Positions 1 through 9,870 of a stretch of 64,000 nt of DNA are shown here, piece after piece (positions within the stretch are counted from its first letter, which is position 1; every line of letters begins with the position of its first letter). Both the position numbers and the translations under genes were made by a program. The notes under the pieces were generated by a model. That model saw nothing but the letters and a program-made list of their open reading frames with translations, made no database searches and had not been told where the DNA came from. The stretch lies in the NCBI RefSeq assembly GCF_023502325.1, contig NZ_JAMFLZ010000007.1, forward strand, positions 1 through 64,000, read 5' to 3'. The DNA is from Wocania_A spongiicola (GTDB taxonomy: Bacteria > Bacteroidota > Bacteroidia > Flavobacteriales > Flavobacteriaceae).

Positions 1-360
1 TTTGGTGTGCCACAACCATGGTGTAGATATTATAACAGCATCTACTTCTTTTAATTCTAATAGATTTCTGTAATCGTAATCTGAATTTCCGAAAACCTGT
101 GGTTTAGAAAAGCCTGCTTTACTAATTTTGTTCAAAGCAATGTTTATACGATTTGGGTCGATATCGCAAATAGCAGTAATCTCTAAATCTTTTCTTCTTA
201 AAGCATTATCTAAATGGTTAGTTCCTCTTAAACCAACACCTATAAAAGCTAGTTTTAATTTATCTTTTGCTATAACACTGCCAAAAGACATACTTGGAAG
301 CACAGATAATCCTGCGCCAGCAATTGCTGTTTTTTTCACAAAACTTCGTCTCGAATTCAT
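1..360 (-). CDS. Gfo/Idh/MocA-family oxidoreductase, GH109-like (N-terminal part, cut by window edge)
   Basis: The first 120 residues are visible on the minus strand; the rest lies beyond the left edge. The protein starts with a twin-arginine type signal (RRSFVKKTAIAGAG) followed by a Rossmann nucleotide-binding start, KLAFIGVGLRG, with the GxGxxG glycines, and then AICDIDPNR, where the acidic residue would bind the NAD ribose. ISTPWLWH further on is typical of Gfo/Idh/MocA proteins. The GVGLRGxNH pattern with an exported N-terminus is what I know from glycoside hydrolase family 109 (NAD-dependent alpha-N-acetylgalactosaminidase-like) proteins of Bacteroidetes. Family membership is well supported; the GH109 assignment is inference because the catalytic part is missing. 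Confidence 0.8.
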   Translation of the reverse strand, partial: MNSRRSFVKKTAIAGAGLSVLPSMSFGSVIAKDKLKLAFIGVGLRGTNHLDNALRRKDLEITAICDIDPNRINIALNKISKAGFSKPQVFGNSDYDYRNLLELKEVDAVIISTPWLWHTK

Positions 361-649
361 ATATTTTTTTAAGTAAACGTTAATTAAAAGTCAAATTAAC
401 ATATCGAACGGGACAGTTACCTGTGTCATTTTATGCATTTTAGAGTGTTTTCCATGTCAACAACTGGGTTTTGAAGAAATAATACCCTTTTTTGACGAAT
501 TACACATACGTCATAAAAATAGTTTGAATTAGCAGGTAAAATGAGATGATTTTTATTAATATATTTACATTTCACGTAAAAAGAGATAGCCTTGTGGAAG
601 GTTATACTTTTATTAAGATAAAGCCATTTGGAAGAATTACGTATTGACT
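361..649. other. Divergent intergenic region with an imperfect TGACG dyad
   Basis: This 289 bp gap separates two divergent genes. It holds an inverted repeat TGACG-N11-CGTCA at 493-513 and, just downstream, TAGTTTG at about 520-526, which resembles a Bacteroidetes -7 box with a one-base spacer. It probably carries promoters for both the oxidoreductase and the hybrid sensor gene. I see no small open reading frame with a convincing start here. Confidence 0.4.
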
Positions 650-3600
650 ATGATTAAATTAAAGTTTCATATTTTATTTGGGCTTATTTTTAGTTTCTCG
701 TTTGTTTTAAACGGGCAAAATCATACTGTTTTCAAGCATTTATCGCCAATGCTCGACAACAAGCCTGTAGCTATTGCTAGTACTTCTAAAGATCATTTAG
801 GCAACATATGGATGGTAGGTGGAGGTGGTGTGCTAATATATGACGGTTATCATTACAAGTTTGTTAAGAGTACAACTGTTTTTCCAAACCTTAAAAAAAA
901 TGATGGTATAGAAAAAATCATTAGCGACAGTAGTAATAATATTTGGCTCATCTCTAGGTTTGGCTTAGTAACTAAATACAATGCTAAAAACTCAAAGTTT
1001 GAGGATATAATCCCATTACTAGAAAAAGATGATGATATAATTGATATAATTATAAAAAAAGAAAATGTATGGTTAGCCTCAAAGAAAGGAAACATATATC
1101 AATACAAAAACTCTGAAATAGATAATACGCCGTCAATAGCAGTTATTAATACTTATACCGATAATATTTTTGATCTTGAGGTTGGTAATAATGAATTCTA
1201 TTTAAGCACAAATACTGGTAAGATTTTTAGTTATAATACTAATTCAAAGCAAGTTACAGAAATCACAGGACCATTTACAGACTACCCAGGAAACCTTACA
1301 TTATTAATAGACCCTAACAATAGACTTTGGGTTGGTACAGAAACCTTTGGTCTTTTTGTTTATGATATAAAAAGTAAACAATTTATTCAAGAAACATTTT
1401 TTAAGGAAAATAAATTCAATATAAATAAAGAAATGTTCTTGAGTTTATTTTGCAGTAGTAATGGCTACATTTATGGCGGAACGGATGGGGGTGGTTTATA
1501 TAAAGTAAATATTAATACTGGTATAATAGACTTGTATACTAGGCAGGTATCCAATGAGTCTTCTATTAATAGTAATACCATCATGTACATTAGTGAAGAT
1601 AACCATAAAAACTTATGGATTTCTACAAAGAATGGTAATCTTAATATCATCCCAAATTCCAACAGTAATATAGGGTATCATCAGGGTTCTGAGAACAATG
1701 CTCCTCTTCGCATACTAAGCATTTACAAAAGTAGTAATGGTGCTTTATGGGCTGGAACCGATGGGTCTGGCTTAACAAAAATTACTTATAACAATGATGG
1801 TACTTCCAATGAAACTCAATATTTTAATAACATTAATTTAAACAAAGGTTTTTATGTACAATCTATAACCGAAGATAGTAAGTCTAATATTTGGTTTGGA
1901 ACATACAGAAATGGTTTATGGCATTACAACTCTAAAAAAAATACCTTTAAAAAAATTAATATCACTAATTCAAAGGAGCAAGAAGGCACAGACGTTAGGA
2001 CCGTTTTTACAGATTCTAAAGATAGAATCTGGGTAGGTTCAAATGTTTCATTAAGTATATATAATCCAGATTTATCGCTTTTAGCTTCTTTTGATAATAA
2101 CTCAAATGGGTTAAAAGGTTTTATTATGGAAAGTATATCGGAAGATGCTAATGGGACTTTGTGGTTAGGTATATATCAAGGTGGATTATTTGAATTTAAT
2201 GAAAACCAACAAAGCCTCAATTTGTCATCATTTACTAATTACCCTTTTTCAAATAAAATAGATGAAAATGAAATTTATGCGGCCAGAAACTTGTGCCCTG
2301 TTTCATTAAATGAGCTATGGTTAACTAATAGTAATTGGGAAATATTAAAATTCAATACAAAAACTAAAACTTACAGTGACCTAAATTATATAGAAGACAT
2401 TAACGGAAAAACATTTGCTACTATTATAAAAGAAAATGATGATAATTATTGGTTAAGTTCTAGTAACGGAATAAATCATTTAAACGTTAAAAATAAAACT
2501 TTAAAAACATATTATACATCTGATGGACTTCAAGACAACATGTTTTTATCTAGAAGTGCTTATAAGGATGAAAATGGAATTATATACTTTGGAGGCATAA
2601 AAGGTTTAAATTATTTCGATCCGAAAAAACTAGAAAAGAACCCTTCAAATGCTAAGTTGTTTATAAACACCATTAAAGTATTAAACCAGCCTGCAGATTC
2701 TTTAATAGCATCACAAGTTACTTCAGGCATACACAATGTAAAAACATTAAGTTTAGATTATAATCAATCTTCTTTTTCATTCAGATTCTCAGCTATAGAC
2801 AATTTACTTAGCCCTAAATATTATTACGCATACCGTTTAAAAGGCTTTGACAAAGACTGGATTACAAGCCCTGAACGTATTGCTAGCTATACCAATATTC
2901 CATCTGGTAATTATACTTTTGAAGTAAAGGCAAGTACTAAAAAAAATGTTTGGGATATTCCAGTAAAACGTATAGAAATTAAAATTGAACAGCCTTTGTG
3001 GAATAAACCCATTGCGCACATAGTTTACTTATTAATTATTGGTCTTATTATTTATGGTATACGTCGTTGGTATGGGTTAAGAAAAAAATTGTTTCTAGAA
3101 AAAGTAAGTCATAAAAAGGAAAATGAAATTCATAAAGCAAAAATGAATTTCTTCGCTAAAATGTCTCATGAAATTCAAACACCTATTACTTTAATTTTGG
3201 GACCTATTGATGATATGCTTAAACGTGCTGAACAAAACGGAAACCTACTATTAAAGCAACGTTTAAATATTATTTCTCAAAACACAAAACGTCTTTCTAA
3301 AATTGCTCGAGAATTAACATTGGTTAGAAATAAAGAACTAGACAAATTGCGATTAATTATTACTAAAAATAATTTACACCAAGATGTCGAAAATATTGCT
3401 TTATCTTTTAAAGAGTTAGCAAGAAAAAAACAAATCGACTTTGCTATTAACTGCCCGAAAAACTTATCAGAAGCTTGGTATGATAAAGAAAAGTTAGAAC
3501 ATATAGTGTATAATCTTCTTTCTAACGCTTTTAAATTTACCCCTAAAGAAGGTAATGTTCAATTAAATGTTATACCTCTCAATTCAAAGAGAAGTATCAA

Positions 3601-4747
3601 ATTATCGGTAACAGATTCTGGCCCTGGAATTCCAAAAAACGAACTAGAAACTATTTTCGAGTTATTCTATCAATCTAAAATTGGTAAGAAAAATAAAGGA
3701 TCTGGAATTGGGTTAGCGCTTACGAAAGATTTAGTGGATTTACATAAAGGAGAAATTGAGGTTAGTTCAAAAGCATCAGAGGGTACTACATTCACTATAA
3801 CATTACCAATTAGAGAAAGCGATTATGATGAGAATGAAAGAATTGTAACTAGCGACAGCAATGACTCTGAGGCCATTTCAACTCCTGATAATATTGAAAC
3901 CATTGATCAAAACGATTTAGATATCTCTAAAAAAACCATTCTTATAGTAGAAGATAATTATGACTTACAAAACTTTTTAAAAGAGCTTTTAATTGACAAA
4001 TACAATATTTTATTAGCAGAGAATGGAGAAGAAGGATATCTGTATGCAAAAAACAACTACCCCGATCTTATTTTAAGCGATATTATGATGCCGAAAGTTG
4101 ATGGTATAGAGATGTGTCGTAAACTTCAAATTAATCAATTAACAAAGCATATTCCAATTATTTTACTTACTGCAAAAAACTCAACTAGCTCTAAAATTCA
4201 TGGGCTTAAATCTGGTGCTATAGAGTACATAAACAAACCTTTTAACACTAAAGAACTATTGTTAAAAGTTAAAAACATAATGGTTTCTAAAGAGCACATT
4301 ATTTCTAAATACAGAAAAGAGGTTATTAGCCACCCAGAAGTAACACAGCAAAAAACTCATGATGAGATTTTTCTAGAAAACATGATGTCTTATATAAATT
4401 TAAGGCTAGATGATCCTAATTTTAAAATGGAAGAATTAGCTGATGCGCTTAACTTAAGCTACTCTAGTTTGTATAGAAAATGTATGGCATTAACAGGACA
4501 AAGCATTGTTGATTTTGTTAGGTTATTGCGCCTTAAAAAAGCTGCAATTTTGATTACCAAATACGGGTATACTATATCAGAAACTGCATATATGGTAGGT
4601 TTTAACGATCCGAAATATTTTTCAAAAAGCTTTAAAAATCAGTTCAATAAAACACCTAAAGATTTTAAAAACAAAGCTTTAATCTCTGATGACATTGAAG
4701 GTTTTTTAAAACTAAACAAAATAGATTCTGCAGCTTTTAGTAATTAA
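650..4747 (+). CDS. Hybrid two-component system sensor/regulator (HTCS) with AraC output
   Basis: A one-protein signalling system of 1365 residues. After a signal peptide (to about residue 25) comes a long periplasmic region of two-component-regulator propeller repeats with recurring IWxG and LWxG motifs to about residue 700, then a Y_Y_Y domain, a membrane helix near 787-808 and a HisKA domain with SHEIQTPIT near 840 (phospho-acceptor His; the usual Arg after the Glu-x pair is Gln). The HATPase domain shows NLLSNAFKFTP, DSGPGIP and GSGIGLAL. A receiver domain (LSDIMMP, Asp near 1142) and an AraC-type helix-turn-helix (about 1240-1346) follow. Such proteins usually sense a polysaccharide breakdown product and control nearby genes. 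I chose ATG at 650 rather than the TTG six bases upstream. It may control the metalloprotease downstream or the divergent oxidoreductase. Confidence 0.92.
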   Translation: MIKLKFHILFGLIFSFSFVLNGQNHTVFKHLSPMLDNKPVAIASTSKDHLGNIWMVGGGGVLIYDGYHYKFVKSTTVFPNLKKNDGIEKIISDSSNNIWLISRFGLVTKYNAKNSKFEDIIPLLEKDDDIIDIIIKKENVWLASKKGNIYQYKNSEIDNTPSIAVINTYTDNIFDLEVGNNEFYLSTNTGKIFSYNTNSKQVTEITGPFTDYPGNLTLLIDPNNRLWVGTETFGLFVYDIKSKQFIQETFFKENKFNINKEMFLSLFCSSNGYIYGGTDGGGLYKVNINTGIIDLYTRQVSNESSINSNTIMYISEDNHKNLWISTKNGNLNIIPNSNSNIGYHQGSENNAPLRILSIYKSSNGALWAGTDGSGLTKITYNNDGTSNETQYFNNINLNKGFYVQSITEDSKSNIWFGTYRNGLWHYNSKKNTFKKINITNSKEQEGTDVRTVFTDSKDRIWVGSNVSLSIYNPDLSLLASFDNNSNGLKGFIMESISEDANGTLWLGIYQGGLFEFNENQQSLNLSSFTNYPFSNKIDENEIYAARNLCPVSLNELWLTNSNWEILKFNTKTKTYSDLNYIEDINGKTFATIIKENDDNYWLSSSNGINHLNVKNKTLKTYYTSDGLQDNMFLSRSAYKDENGIIYFGGIKGLNYFDPKKLEKNPSNAKLFINTIKVLNQPADSLIASQVTSGIHNVKTLSLDYNQSSFSFRFSAIDNLLSPKYYYAYRLKGFDKDWITSPERIASYTNIPSGNYTFEVKASTKKNVWDIPVKRIEIKIEQPLWNKPIAHIVYLLIIGLIIYGIRRWYGLRKKLFLEKVSHKKENEIHKAKMNFFAKMSHEIQTPITLILGPIDDMLKRAEQNGNLLLKQRLNIISQNTKRLSKIARELTLVRNKELDKLRLIITKNNLHQDVENIALSFKELARKKQIDFAINCPKNLSEAWYDKEKLEHIVYNLLSNAFKFTPKEGNVQLNVIPLNSKRSIKLSVTDSGPGIPKNELETIFELFYQSKIGKKNKGSGIGLALTKDLVDLHKGEIEVSSKASEGTTFTITLPIRESDYDENERIVTSDSNDSEAISTPDNIETIDQNDLDISKKTILIVEDNYDLQNFLKELLIDKYNILLAENGEEGYLYAKNNYPDLILSDIMMPKVDGIEMCRKLQINQLTKHIPIILLTAKNSTSSKIHGLKSGAIEYINKPFNTKELLLKVKNIMVSKEHIISKYRKEVISHPEVTQQKTHDEIFLENMMSYINLRLDDPNFKMEELADALNLSYSSLYRKCMALTGQSIVDFVRLLRLKKAAILITKYGYTISETAYMVGFNDPKYFSKSFKNQFNKTPKDFKNKALISDDIEGFLKLNKIDSAAFSN

Positions 4748-4829
4748 CTAAAATCTGCACTTTTTTGACAGAATTATACCCTTACTACTACATATATTTG
4801 AAAAGATAATTACAAAACCTATTTAAAAA

Positions 4830-6419
4830 ATGAAACACTATTTTTTTACTGTAATAAGCATTATTACACTTACTTTTTTTTACAACTGTTCTAAAAGTGA
4901 TAATGGGTTAGATAATGAAGATAACTCAACTCCAAAAGAAGAAACCGAAGAAACATTTAATTATACATCATCGGCTAAATATAATTTGAACATTATATAT
5001 TTTGTTCCCAAGGGTTCAAAAAATCGAAAAGATTCACATAGAAGGCTTAGTGAAATTCTATTGCAAGGTCAAGAATTTTATAAAAAGAATATGAACGATT
5101 ATGGTTTTGGAAACAAAACTTTTAATTTACTTGTTGACACCCAAAAAAAACGTATCAAAATAACCTACATTGATGGGGAACTCAGTGCTTCTAACTACCC
5201 ATATGAGGGCGGAGGAAATAAAATGATTACAGAAATAGAAGCCTATTATAACGCAAATCCTGATGAAAAAAATAGCGATCATTATTTAGTTTTATCACCT
5301 GTAAGTGATCCTACTACATCAGATGTACCTTACTACGGGTTAGGAAAATGGTGTTTTGCATCAGACTTTGATGACATGGATATTAAACACCTTGGAACTG
5401 GCACTAGTTTAGGAACAAGAGCTACAACTTACATTGGCGGATTGTTGCACGAATTAGGACATGGGTTAAACTTACCACACAACAAAGAAAAAGTGTCAGA
5501 TCTTTCAAATTCAAATAAGGGCACTTGCTTAATGGGCGCCGGGAATTATACCTATGGGAGCTCACCTACTTTTTTATCAGAAGCTAGTTGTTCTATTTTA
5601 AACAACAACCAAGTTTTTAATAATTCCAACGATATATTTTATACTGGAGCAACTGCAAGTATTAAAAACCTACAGGCTTCTTTTGAAAGCAATAACATAA
5701 AAATTTCAGGTACTGTTGAAACAGACGTCACTGTTAACAGTATAAGTATTTACAATGACCCTGCTGATGACAATGCCGATTATGATGCAGTAACATGGGC
5801 TACAAAGCTAGAGGCAGACAATACATTCAGCATTAGTATGCCAATAAGTGAGCTTCATAAAAAAGAGAACACAGAATATGTTTTGAGGCTATTATTAAAT
5901 CACACATCAGGAGATATTACGCGAATTTCTTATGCTTATAAATTTGTTAATGGTGCACCTGTAATCGATTTTGGAGAAAAAGACTATTTCAATAAATCTA
6001 AATGGGTTATAGAATCTTTTAGTTCTGAAGAAAATAGCGGACAAGAAAATACTGGACTAGCTTCGGCTATTTTAGATAATAATGATGAAACTTATTGGCA
6101 TTCATGCTGGAATGGCTCTTGTGCTAGTGCTAACTATCCTCACTCAATTGCGATTGATACGGGTGAAACAATAACAGCTGAAGGTTTTGCCTTTACGCAA
6201 AGAAAAACATTATCTAGAGCCATAAAAGACATTGAAATTTTTATAAGTGATGATAATACAACTTGGTCAAGCTTGGGTAATTATACATTGCAAAATGTAA
6301 ATACCGTACAAAATATTCGATTAGACAATCAAGCTTCTTTTAGATATTTTAGAATAGAAGCTAAATCATCATATGATGGAGATCGATTTGCAGCTCTAGC
6401 TGAAGTGTATTGTTTCTAA
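4830..6419 (+). CDS. Secreted lipoprotein zinc metalloprotease with C-terminal F5/8 type C domain
   Basis: A 529-residue exported lipoprotein (lipobox ending FYNC, Cys20, followed by an acidic Ser/Asp-rich linker). The centre holds HELGHGLNLPH at 207-217, the extended HExxHxxxxxH zinc site of metzincins (His207, His211, His217 as ligands, Glu208 catalytic), followed by CLMGAGN, a plausible Met-turn. The last 140 residues form a discoidin (F5/8 type C) carbohydrate-binding domain, with WHSCWNGS at its start and a terminal EVYCF. It lies 82 bp after the hybrid regulator on the same strand and is a candidate target of it. Which metzincin family it belongs to is not clear to me. It probably acts on glycoproteins or surface glycans outside the cell. 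Confidence 0.8.
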   Translation: MKHYFFTVISIITLTFFYNCSKSDNGLDNEDNSTPKEETEETFNYTSSAKYNLNIIYFVPKGSKNRKDSHRRLSEILLQGQEFYKKNMNDYGFGNKTFNLLVDTQKKRIKITYIDGELSASNYPYEGGGNKMITEIEAYYNANPDEKNSDHYLVLSPVSDPTTSDVPYYGLGKWCFASDFDDMDIKHLGTGTSLGTRATTYIGGLLHELGHGLNLPHNKEKVSDLSNSNKGTCLMGAGNYTYGSSPTFLSEASCSILNNNQVFNNSNDIFYTGATASIKNLQASFESNNIKISGTVETDVTVNSISIYNDPADDNADYDAVTWATKLEADNTFSISMPISELHKKENTEYVLRLLLNHTSGDITRISYAYKFVNGAPVIDFGEKDYFNKSKWVIESFSSEENSGQENTGLASAILDNNDETYWHSCWNGSCASANYPHSIAIDTGETITAEGFAFTQRKTLSRAIKDIEIFISDDNTTWSSLGNYTLQNVNTVQNIRLDNQASFRYFRIEAKSSYDGDRFAALAEVYCF

Positions 6420-6562
6420 TTGCGTACCTAAACAACTAAGGTTTTCTATAGTTTCTTGATTATATCTTTATCTTATTTTATGTAAATTCAATTCTACTGG
6501 ATTAAATACTTGCTAGGTTTTTGTTCTACTAAAAAGCTAGGCAAATCTTGCTCAAATTTAAA

Positions 6563-6582
6563 TTAAGACAATTTTATCTTAA
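6563..6582. promoter_or_regulatory. Palindrome TTAAGA-N8-TCTTAA, putative operator for an NsrR-like Rrf2 regulator
   Basis: A perfect hexamer palindrome with an 8-bp spacer. The same hexamers and spacer occur once more in the window, upstream of the Rrf2 regulator gene (18563-18590). Here its centre lies about 48 bp upstream of the -7 box, just above the Fnr-type dyad. Binding by the Rrf2 protein is inference from this shared sequence. Confidence 0.5.
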
Positions 6583-6584
6583 AT

Positions 6585-6598
6585 ATGATAAATATCAT
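6585..6598. promoter_or_regulatory. Crp/Fnr-type dyad ATGA-N6-TCAT
   Basis: The dyad is the core of a longer perfect inverted repeat (6581-6602, 10 + 2 + 10). Its centre (6591.5) is 29.5 bp upstream of the T of the -7 box, so it would lie near -41 from the start of transcription, the usual place for a class II Crp/Fnr activator. An identical arrangement precedes the gene at 13716. No Crp/Fnr regulator is encoded in this window. Confidence 0.6.
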
Positions 6599-6648
6599 AT
6601 TTTATCTCTTTGTTTGATTATAATTTTGTGACTTAAACAAAGTTATTT

Positions 6649-7152
6649 ATGAAAACAACACTAAATCTATTAACAGCAATATTTGTAACCCTTCTTATAA
6701 GTTGTGGAGGCAAAGAAGAAAAGAAAAAAGAAGGGTTCTCTTATCAAAAAAAAGCGCCAACTGAACAAACAGCAGCACCAAAACCTGAAAAAGTTCTAGC
6801 ATCTAAAAAAATAGATTTATCTAACAAAGGTATTGGCCCAATCAAATCATTAAAATTAGATGCAGAGATAGACCCAAAAATGGTAACTCATGGGGCAGAC
6901 GTATTTAAAAAAATGTGTACTGCTTGTCACAGGTCAGATAAAAAATTCATTGGCCCTTCTCCAAAAAATATTTTAGATCGTAGAACACCTGAATGGGTAA
7001 TGAATATGATTTTAAATCCTGATGAAATGACTCAAAAAGATCCTTTAGCTAAAGAATTATTAATTGAATTTAATGGTTCTCCAATGGCAAATCAAAACTT
7101 ATCCGAAGAAGATGCCAGAGCTGTATTAGAATACTTTAGAACGCTAAAATAA
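6649..7152 (+). CDS. c-type cytochrome lipoprotein of the nos operon
   Basis: A 167-residue lipoprotein (lipobox LISC, Cys19) with one haem c site, CTACH at residues 90-94, and a likely axial Met at 146 in GSPMANQNL. A low-complexity Lys/Pro/Ala linker joins lipid anchor and haem domain. As first gene of the nos operon it is the obvious electron donor to NosZ, a role filled by small monohaem cytochromes in clade II clusters that lack NosR. It lies 10 bp before the fasciclin gene, so the two are co-transcribed. The haem site and lipobox are seen; the donor role is inferred from position. Confidence 0.85.
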   Translation: MKTTLNLLTAIFVTLLISCGGKEEKKKEGFSYQKKAPTEQTAAPKPEKVLASKKIDLSNKGIGPIKSLKLDAEIDPKMVTHGADVFKKMCTACHRSDKKFIGPSPKNILDRRTPEWVMNMILNPDEMTQKDPLAKELLIEFNGSPMANQNLSEEDARAVLEYFRTLK

Positions 7153-7162
7153 TAGACTATAT

Positions 7163-7738
7163 ATGAAACTAATTAAACAACTATTTTTTGTTTTTGCATT
7201 TTTAGCATTAGCTTTTTCATGCAAAAATGAAAATAAAAAAGCCTCAACGACCTCTACAGTAGAAAATACTGAAAATGCATCAGTTGAAAAAACTGGTCAA
7301 GCTTTTATTCAAGATGATGAAGGTACTCCAAACTGCTTACAAATTGCAATAGGATCTCCAGATCATAAAACATTGGTTGCTGCCGTTCAAGCTGCACAAG
7401 TTGAAAATGCTCTTGTAAACGTTGGTCCATTAACCGTTTTTGCACCAACAGATGCAGCTTTTAATGCCTTGCCAGAAGGTACAGTAGAGAATTTAGTTAA
7501 ACCAGAAAACAAAGCGGTATTAGCTAATATTTTGAAATACCATGTTACACCTGGTAATTTAAATGAAACCATATTAACAAAACTAAAAAAATTAGGACAG
7601 GCAAATAATCAATATGTTCAGGTTGAAGTAAAAGACGGCAAGCCTATTATTGGTGGGGCTAATATTATTGCCAGTGTAAAGGCTGGAAATGGTATTGTAC
7701 ATGTTATTGATAAAGTATTATTACCACCATCTGAATAA
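7163..7738 (+). CDS. Fasciclin-domain (FAS1) lipoprotein
   Basis: 191 residues with a lipobox (AFSC, Cys20) and a single FAS1 domain from about residue 65 to the end. The FAS1 H1 box reads TVFAPTDAAFNALP, and the H2-like end reads NGIVHVIDKVLLPP. FAS1 proteins usually mediate adhesion or protein contacts; in Bacteroidetes one is often found inside nos clusters. It follows the cytochrome gene by 10 bp and precedes nosZ by 26 bp. It may help organise the periplasmic electron transfer complex, but nothing in the sequence shows that directly. Confidence 0.82.
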   Translation: MKLIKQLFFVFAFLALAFSCKNENKKASTTSTVENTENASVEKTGQAFIQDDEGTPNCLQIAIGSPDHKTLVAAVQAAQVENALVNVGPLTVFAPTDAAFNALPEGTVENLVKPENKAVLANILKYHVTPGNLNETILTKLKKLGQANNQYVQVEVKDGKPIIGGANIIASVKAGNGIVHVIDKVLLPPSE

Positions 7739-7764
7739 AAAACTAATCAAAACTTATATAAACA

Positions 7765-9735
7765 ATGAAAAATATTATTAAATCAACTATTGCAATTTTA
7801 AGTGTATTTATAGCATTTACAAGTTGTAATAATACATCAAAATCAGACAGCAAGTCTGGTGCTTTAGCTGGAAACGTGGCAGAAAAAGTATATGTTGCTC
7901 CTGGTGAGCACGATGAGTTTTATGCCTTTATTTCTGGAGGGTTTAGCGGACAACTTTCTGTTTATGGATTACCTTCAGGACGTTTATTTAAAGTTATCCC
8001 TGTTTTTTCACAAGATGCTGAAAAAGCTTACGGATATAATGAAGAAACTAAGCCTATGTTAAATACGTCTCATGGTTTTGTGCCATGGGATGATTCTCAT
8101 CACCCAGACATTTCTCAAACTAATGGTGAAATAGATGGTCGTTGGATATTCATTAATGGTAATAATACGCCACGTATTGCAAAAATAGATTTATCAACTT
8201 TTGAAACTACCGAAATTATCGAAATTCCAAATAGTGCTGGAAACCACAGTTCATCATTTGTAACCGAAAACTCAGAGTATGTTGTGGCTGGAACACGTTT
8301 TTCTGTTCCAATTCCACAAAGAGATATGCCGATAAAAGATTATAAAGGTAATTTTAAAGGCTCATTATCTTTTATCTCAATAGATCCAGAACATGGACAT
8401 ATGGATATTAAATTCCAATTAATCATGCCTGGTTTCGACTATGATTTATCACATCCAGGACGTGGAAAGTCTCATGGCTGGTTTTTCTTTACTACCTACA
8501 ACACTGAAGAAGCAAGCACCTTAATGGAAGTAAATGCTTCTCAAAACGATAAAGATTTTATTGCTGCAGTTAATTGGAAGAAAATAGAAGAATATGTAAA
8601 CAATGGCGGAGGAACTATGATGCCTGCAAAATATGCACACAATGTTTACGATGAAGCGACACATTCAGCAACTTCAACAATGAAAAAAGAAGTACTAACC
8701 GTTAACCCTTTAGATGTTCCAGGTGCTGTTTATTTTTTACCAACACCAAAATCACCACATGGTTGTGATGTAGATCCGTCAGGAGAATACATTGTTGGTA
8801 ATGGTAAACTTTCAGCAAATTTAACAGTACACTCATTTACTAAAATGATAGATGCAATAGAGAATAAAAAATTTGCTGGTGATGCTTATGGTATTCCAAT
8901 TATAAACTTCGAAGACGTTTTAGCAGGAGTTGTTGAACAACCAGGGTTAGGTCCTTTACACACTGAGTTTGATGGTAAAGGAAATGCCTATACTACATTC
9001 TTTATTTCTTCAGAAGTTGTAAAATGGAAACTAGGTACTTGGGAGGTTGTAGACAGACAACCATGTTATTATTCTGTAGGTCACTTAATGATTCCAGGGG
9101 GTAATTCACAAAAACCATTTGGGAAGTATGTAGTCGCTATGAATAAAATTACTAAAGACCGCTATTTACCAACTGGTCCCGAAGTAACGCAATCAGCCCA
9201 ACTTTATGATATTTCGGGTGATAAAATGGAATTATTATTAGACTTTCCAACAATTGGCGAGCCACATTATGCTGCTGGTTGCCCTGCGGATTTAATAAAG
9301 CCTAGGTCTAAAAAACTATTTAAATTAGAGGAAAACAAACACCCGTATGCTGCTTTAAATGAAGCTGACACTAAAGTTGTTCGAGATGGCAAAACAGTGC
9401 ATATTTATATGACCACTATACGTAGCCACTTTTCACCAGATAACATTGAAGGTATAAAAGTTGGCGATAAAGTATATTTCCATGTTACTAACCTAGAACA
9501 AGATTATGATGTGCCTCATGGGATAAGTATGATTGGAGCTAATACTTCTGAATTACTTATTATGCCAGGACAAACAGAAACATTCCTTTGGGAACCAAAA
9601 GAAGTTGGCGTATGGCCATTCTATTGTACAGATTTCTGCTCAGCATTACATCAAGAAATGCAAGGGTACGTACGCGTATCACCTGCAAATTCTAGCACAC
9701 CATTAAAATGGTCATTGGGAGAAGATATAGAATAA
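7765..9735 (+). CDS. nosZ: Nitrous oxide reductase, clade II
   Basis: The terminal enzyme of N2O respiration, reducing N2O to N2 in the periplasm. The 656-residue protein has a lipoprotein signal (FTSC, Cys21) instead of the twin-arginine signal of clade I enzymes. CuZ ligand motifs are present: DDSHHPD (His112, His113), SPHGCDVDPSG, GPLHTEFDG, GHLMIPGG and EPHYAAGCPADL. The C-terminal cupredoxin domain carries the CuA site CTDFCSALHQEM (Cys621, Cys625, His629, Met632). It stands within a full set of maturation genes (nosL, nosD, nosF, nosY). The lipid anchor would place it on a membrane surface. All ligands expected of a working enzyme appear to be kept. Confidence 0.97.
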   Translation: MKNIIKSTIAILSVFIAFTSCNNTSKSDSKSGALAGNVAEKVYVAPGEHDEFYAFISGGFSGQLSVYGLPSGRLFKVIPVFSQDAEKAYGYNEETKPMLNTSHGFVPWDDSHHPDISQTNGEIDGRWIFINGNNTPRIAKIDLSTFETTEIIEIPNSAGNHSSSFVTENSEYVVAGTRFSVPIPQRDMPIKDYKGNFKGSLSFISIDPEHGHMDIKFQLIMPGFDYDLSHPGRGKSHGWFFFTTYNTEEASTLMEVNASQNDKDFIAAVNWKKIEEYVNNGGGTMMPAKYAHNVYDEATHSATSTMKKEVLTVNPLDVPGAVYFLPTPKSPHGCDVDPSGEYIVGNGKLSANLTVHSFTKMIDAIENKKFAGDAYGIPIINFEDVLAGVVEQPGLGPLHTEFDGKGNAYTTFFISSEVVKWKLGTWEVVDRQPCYYSVGHLMIPGGNSQKPFGKYVVAMNKITKDRYLPTGPEVTQSAQLYDISGDKMELLLDFPTIGEPHYAAGCPADLIKPRSKKLFKLEENKHPYAALNEADTKVVRDGKTVHIYMTTIRSHFSPDNIEGIKVGDKVYFHVTNLEQDYDVPHGISMIGANTSELLIMPGQTETFLWEPKEVGVWPFYCTDFCSALHQEMQGYVRVSPANSSTPLKWSLGEDIE

Positions 9736-9777
9736 AACAAATTAGGGAAATTTTGTTTTAGTGTTTATTTTCCTATA

Positions 9778-9815
9778 AAAGGCGAGGGCCCTCTTTTCGC
9801 TCTCGCCTTTCTTTT
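9778..9815 (+). terminator. Hairpin between nosZ and the downstream nos genes
   Basis: A 9-bp stem (9778-9786 pairing with 9802-9810, core GGCGAG/CTCGCC) is followed by CTTTTT. Lying inside the nos operon, it may terminate part of the transcripts after nosZ, or protect the 3' end of a highly expressed nosZ message. Confidence 0.65.
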
Positions 9816-9870
9816 TAAAACACTAATCTTTCTACAAAAATAGAATCTTAAACCATTAAAATATTTTAAG

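Larger units (their letters stand above)
6420..6648 (+). promoter_or_regulatory. Regulatory region of the nos operon
   Basis: Three elements sit in order before the cytochrome gene: a palindrome TTAAGA-N8-TCTTAA at 6563-6582, a Crp/Fnr-type dyad ATGA-N6-TCAT at 6585-6598, and a -7 box TAATTTTG at 6621-6628. No good -33 TTTG is correctly spaced, which suggests dependence on an activator. The predicted transcription start is near 6633, giving a leader of about 16 nt. The first half of the region (6420-6560) shows only a short direct repeat of GCTAGG. Confidence 0.65.

Noticed and set aside
128..376. 82-codon frame on the plus strand
   Set aside because: It is antisense to the oxidoreductase start, whose signal peptide and NAD motif are clear on the minus strand.
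493..513. TGACG-N11-CGTCA as a Crp/Fnr or Pho site
   Set aside because: Spacing fits neither ATGA-N6-TCAT nor the 11-bp arrays; single occurrence, so no regulator is proposed.
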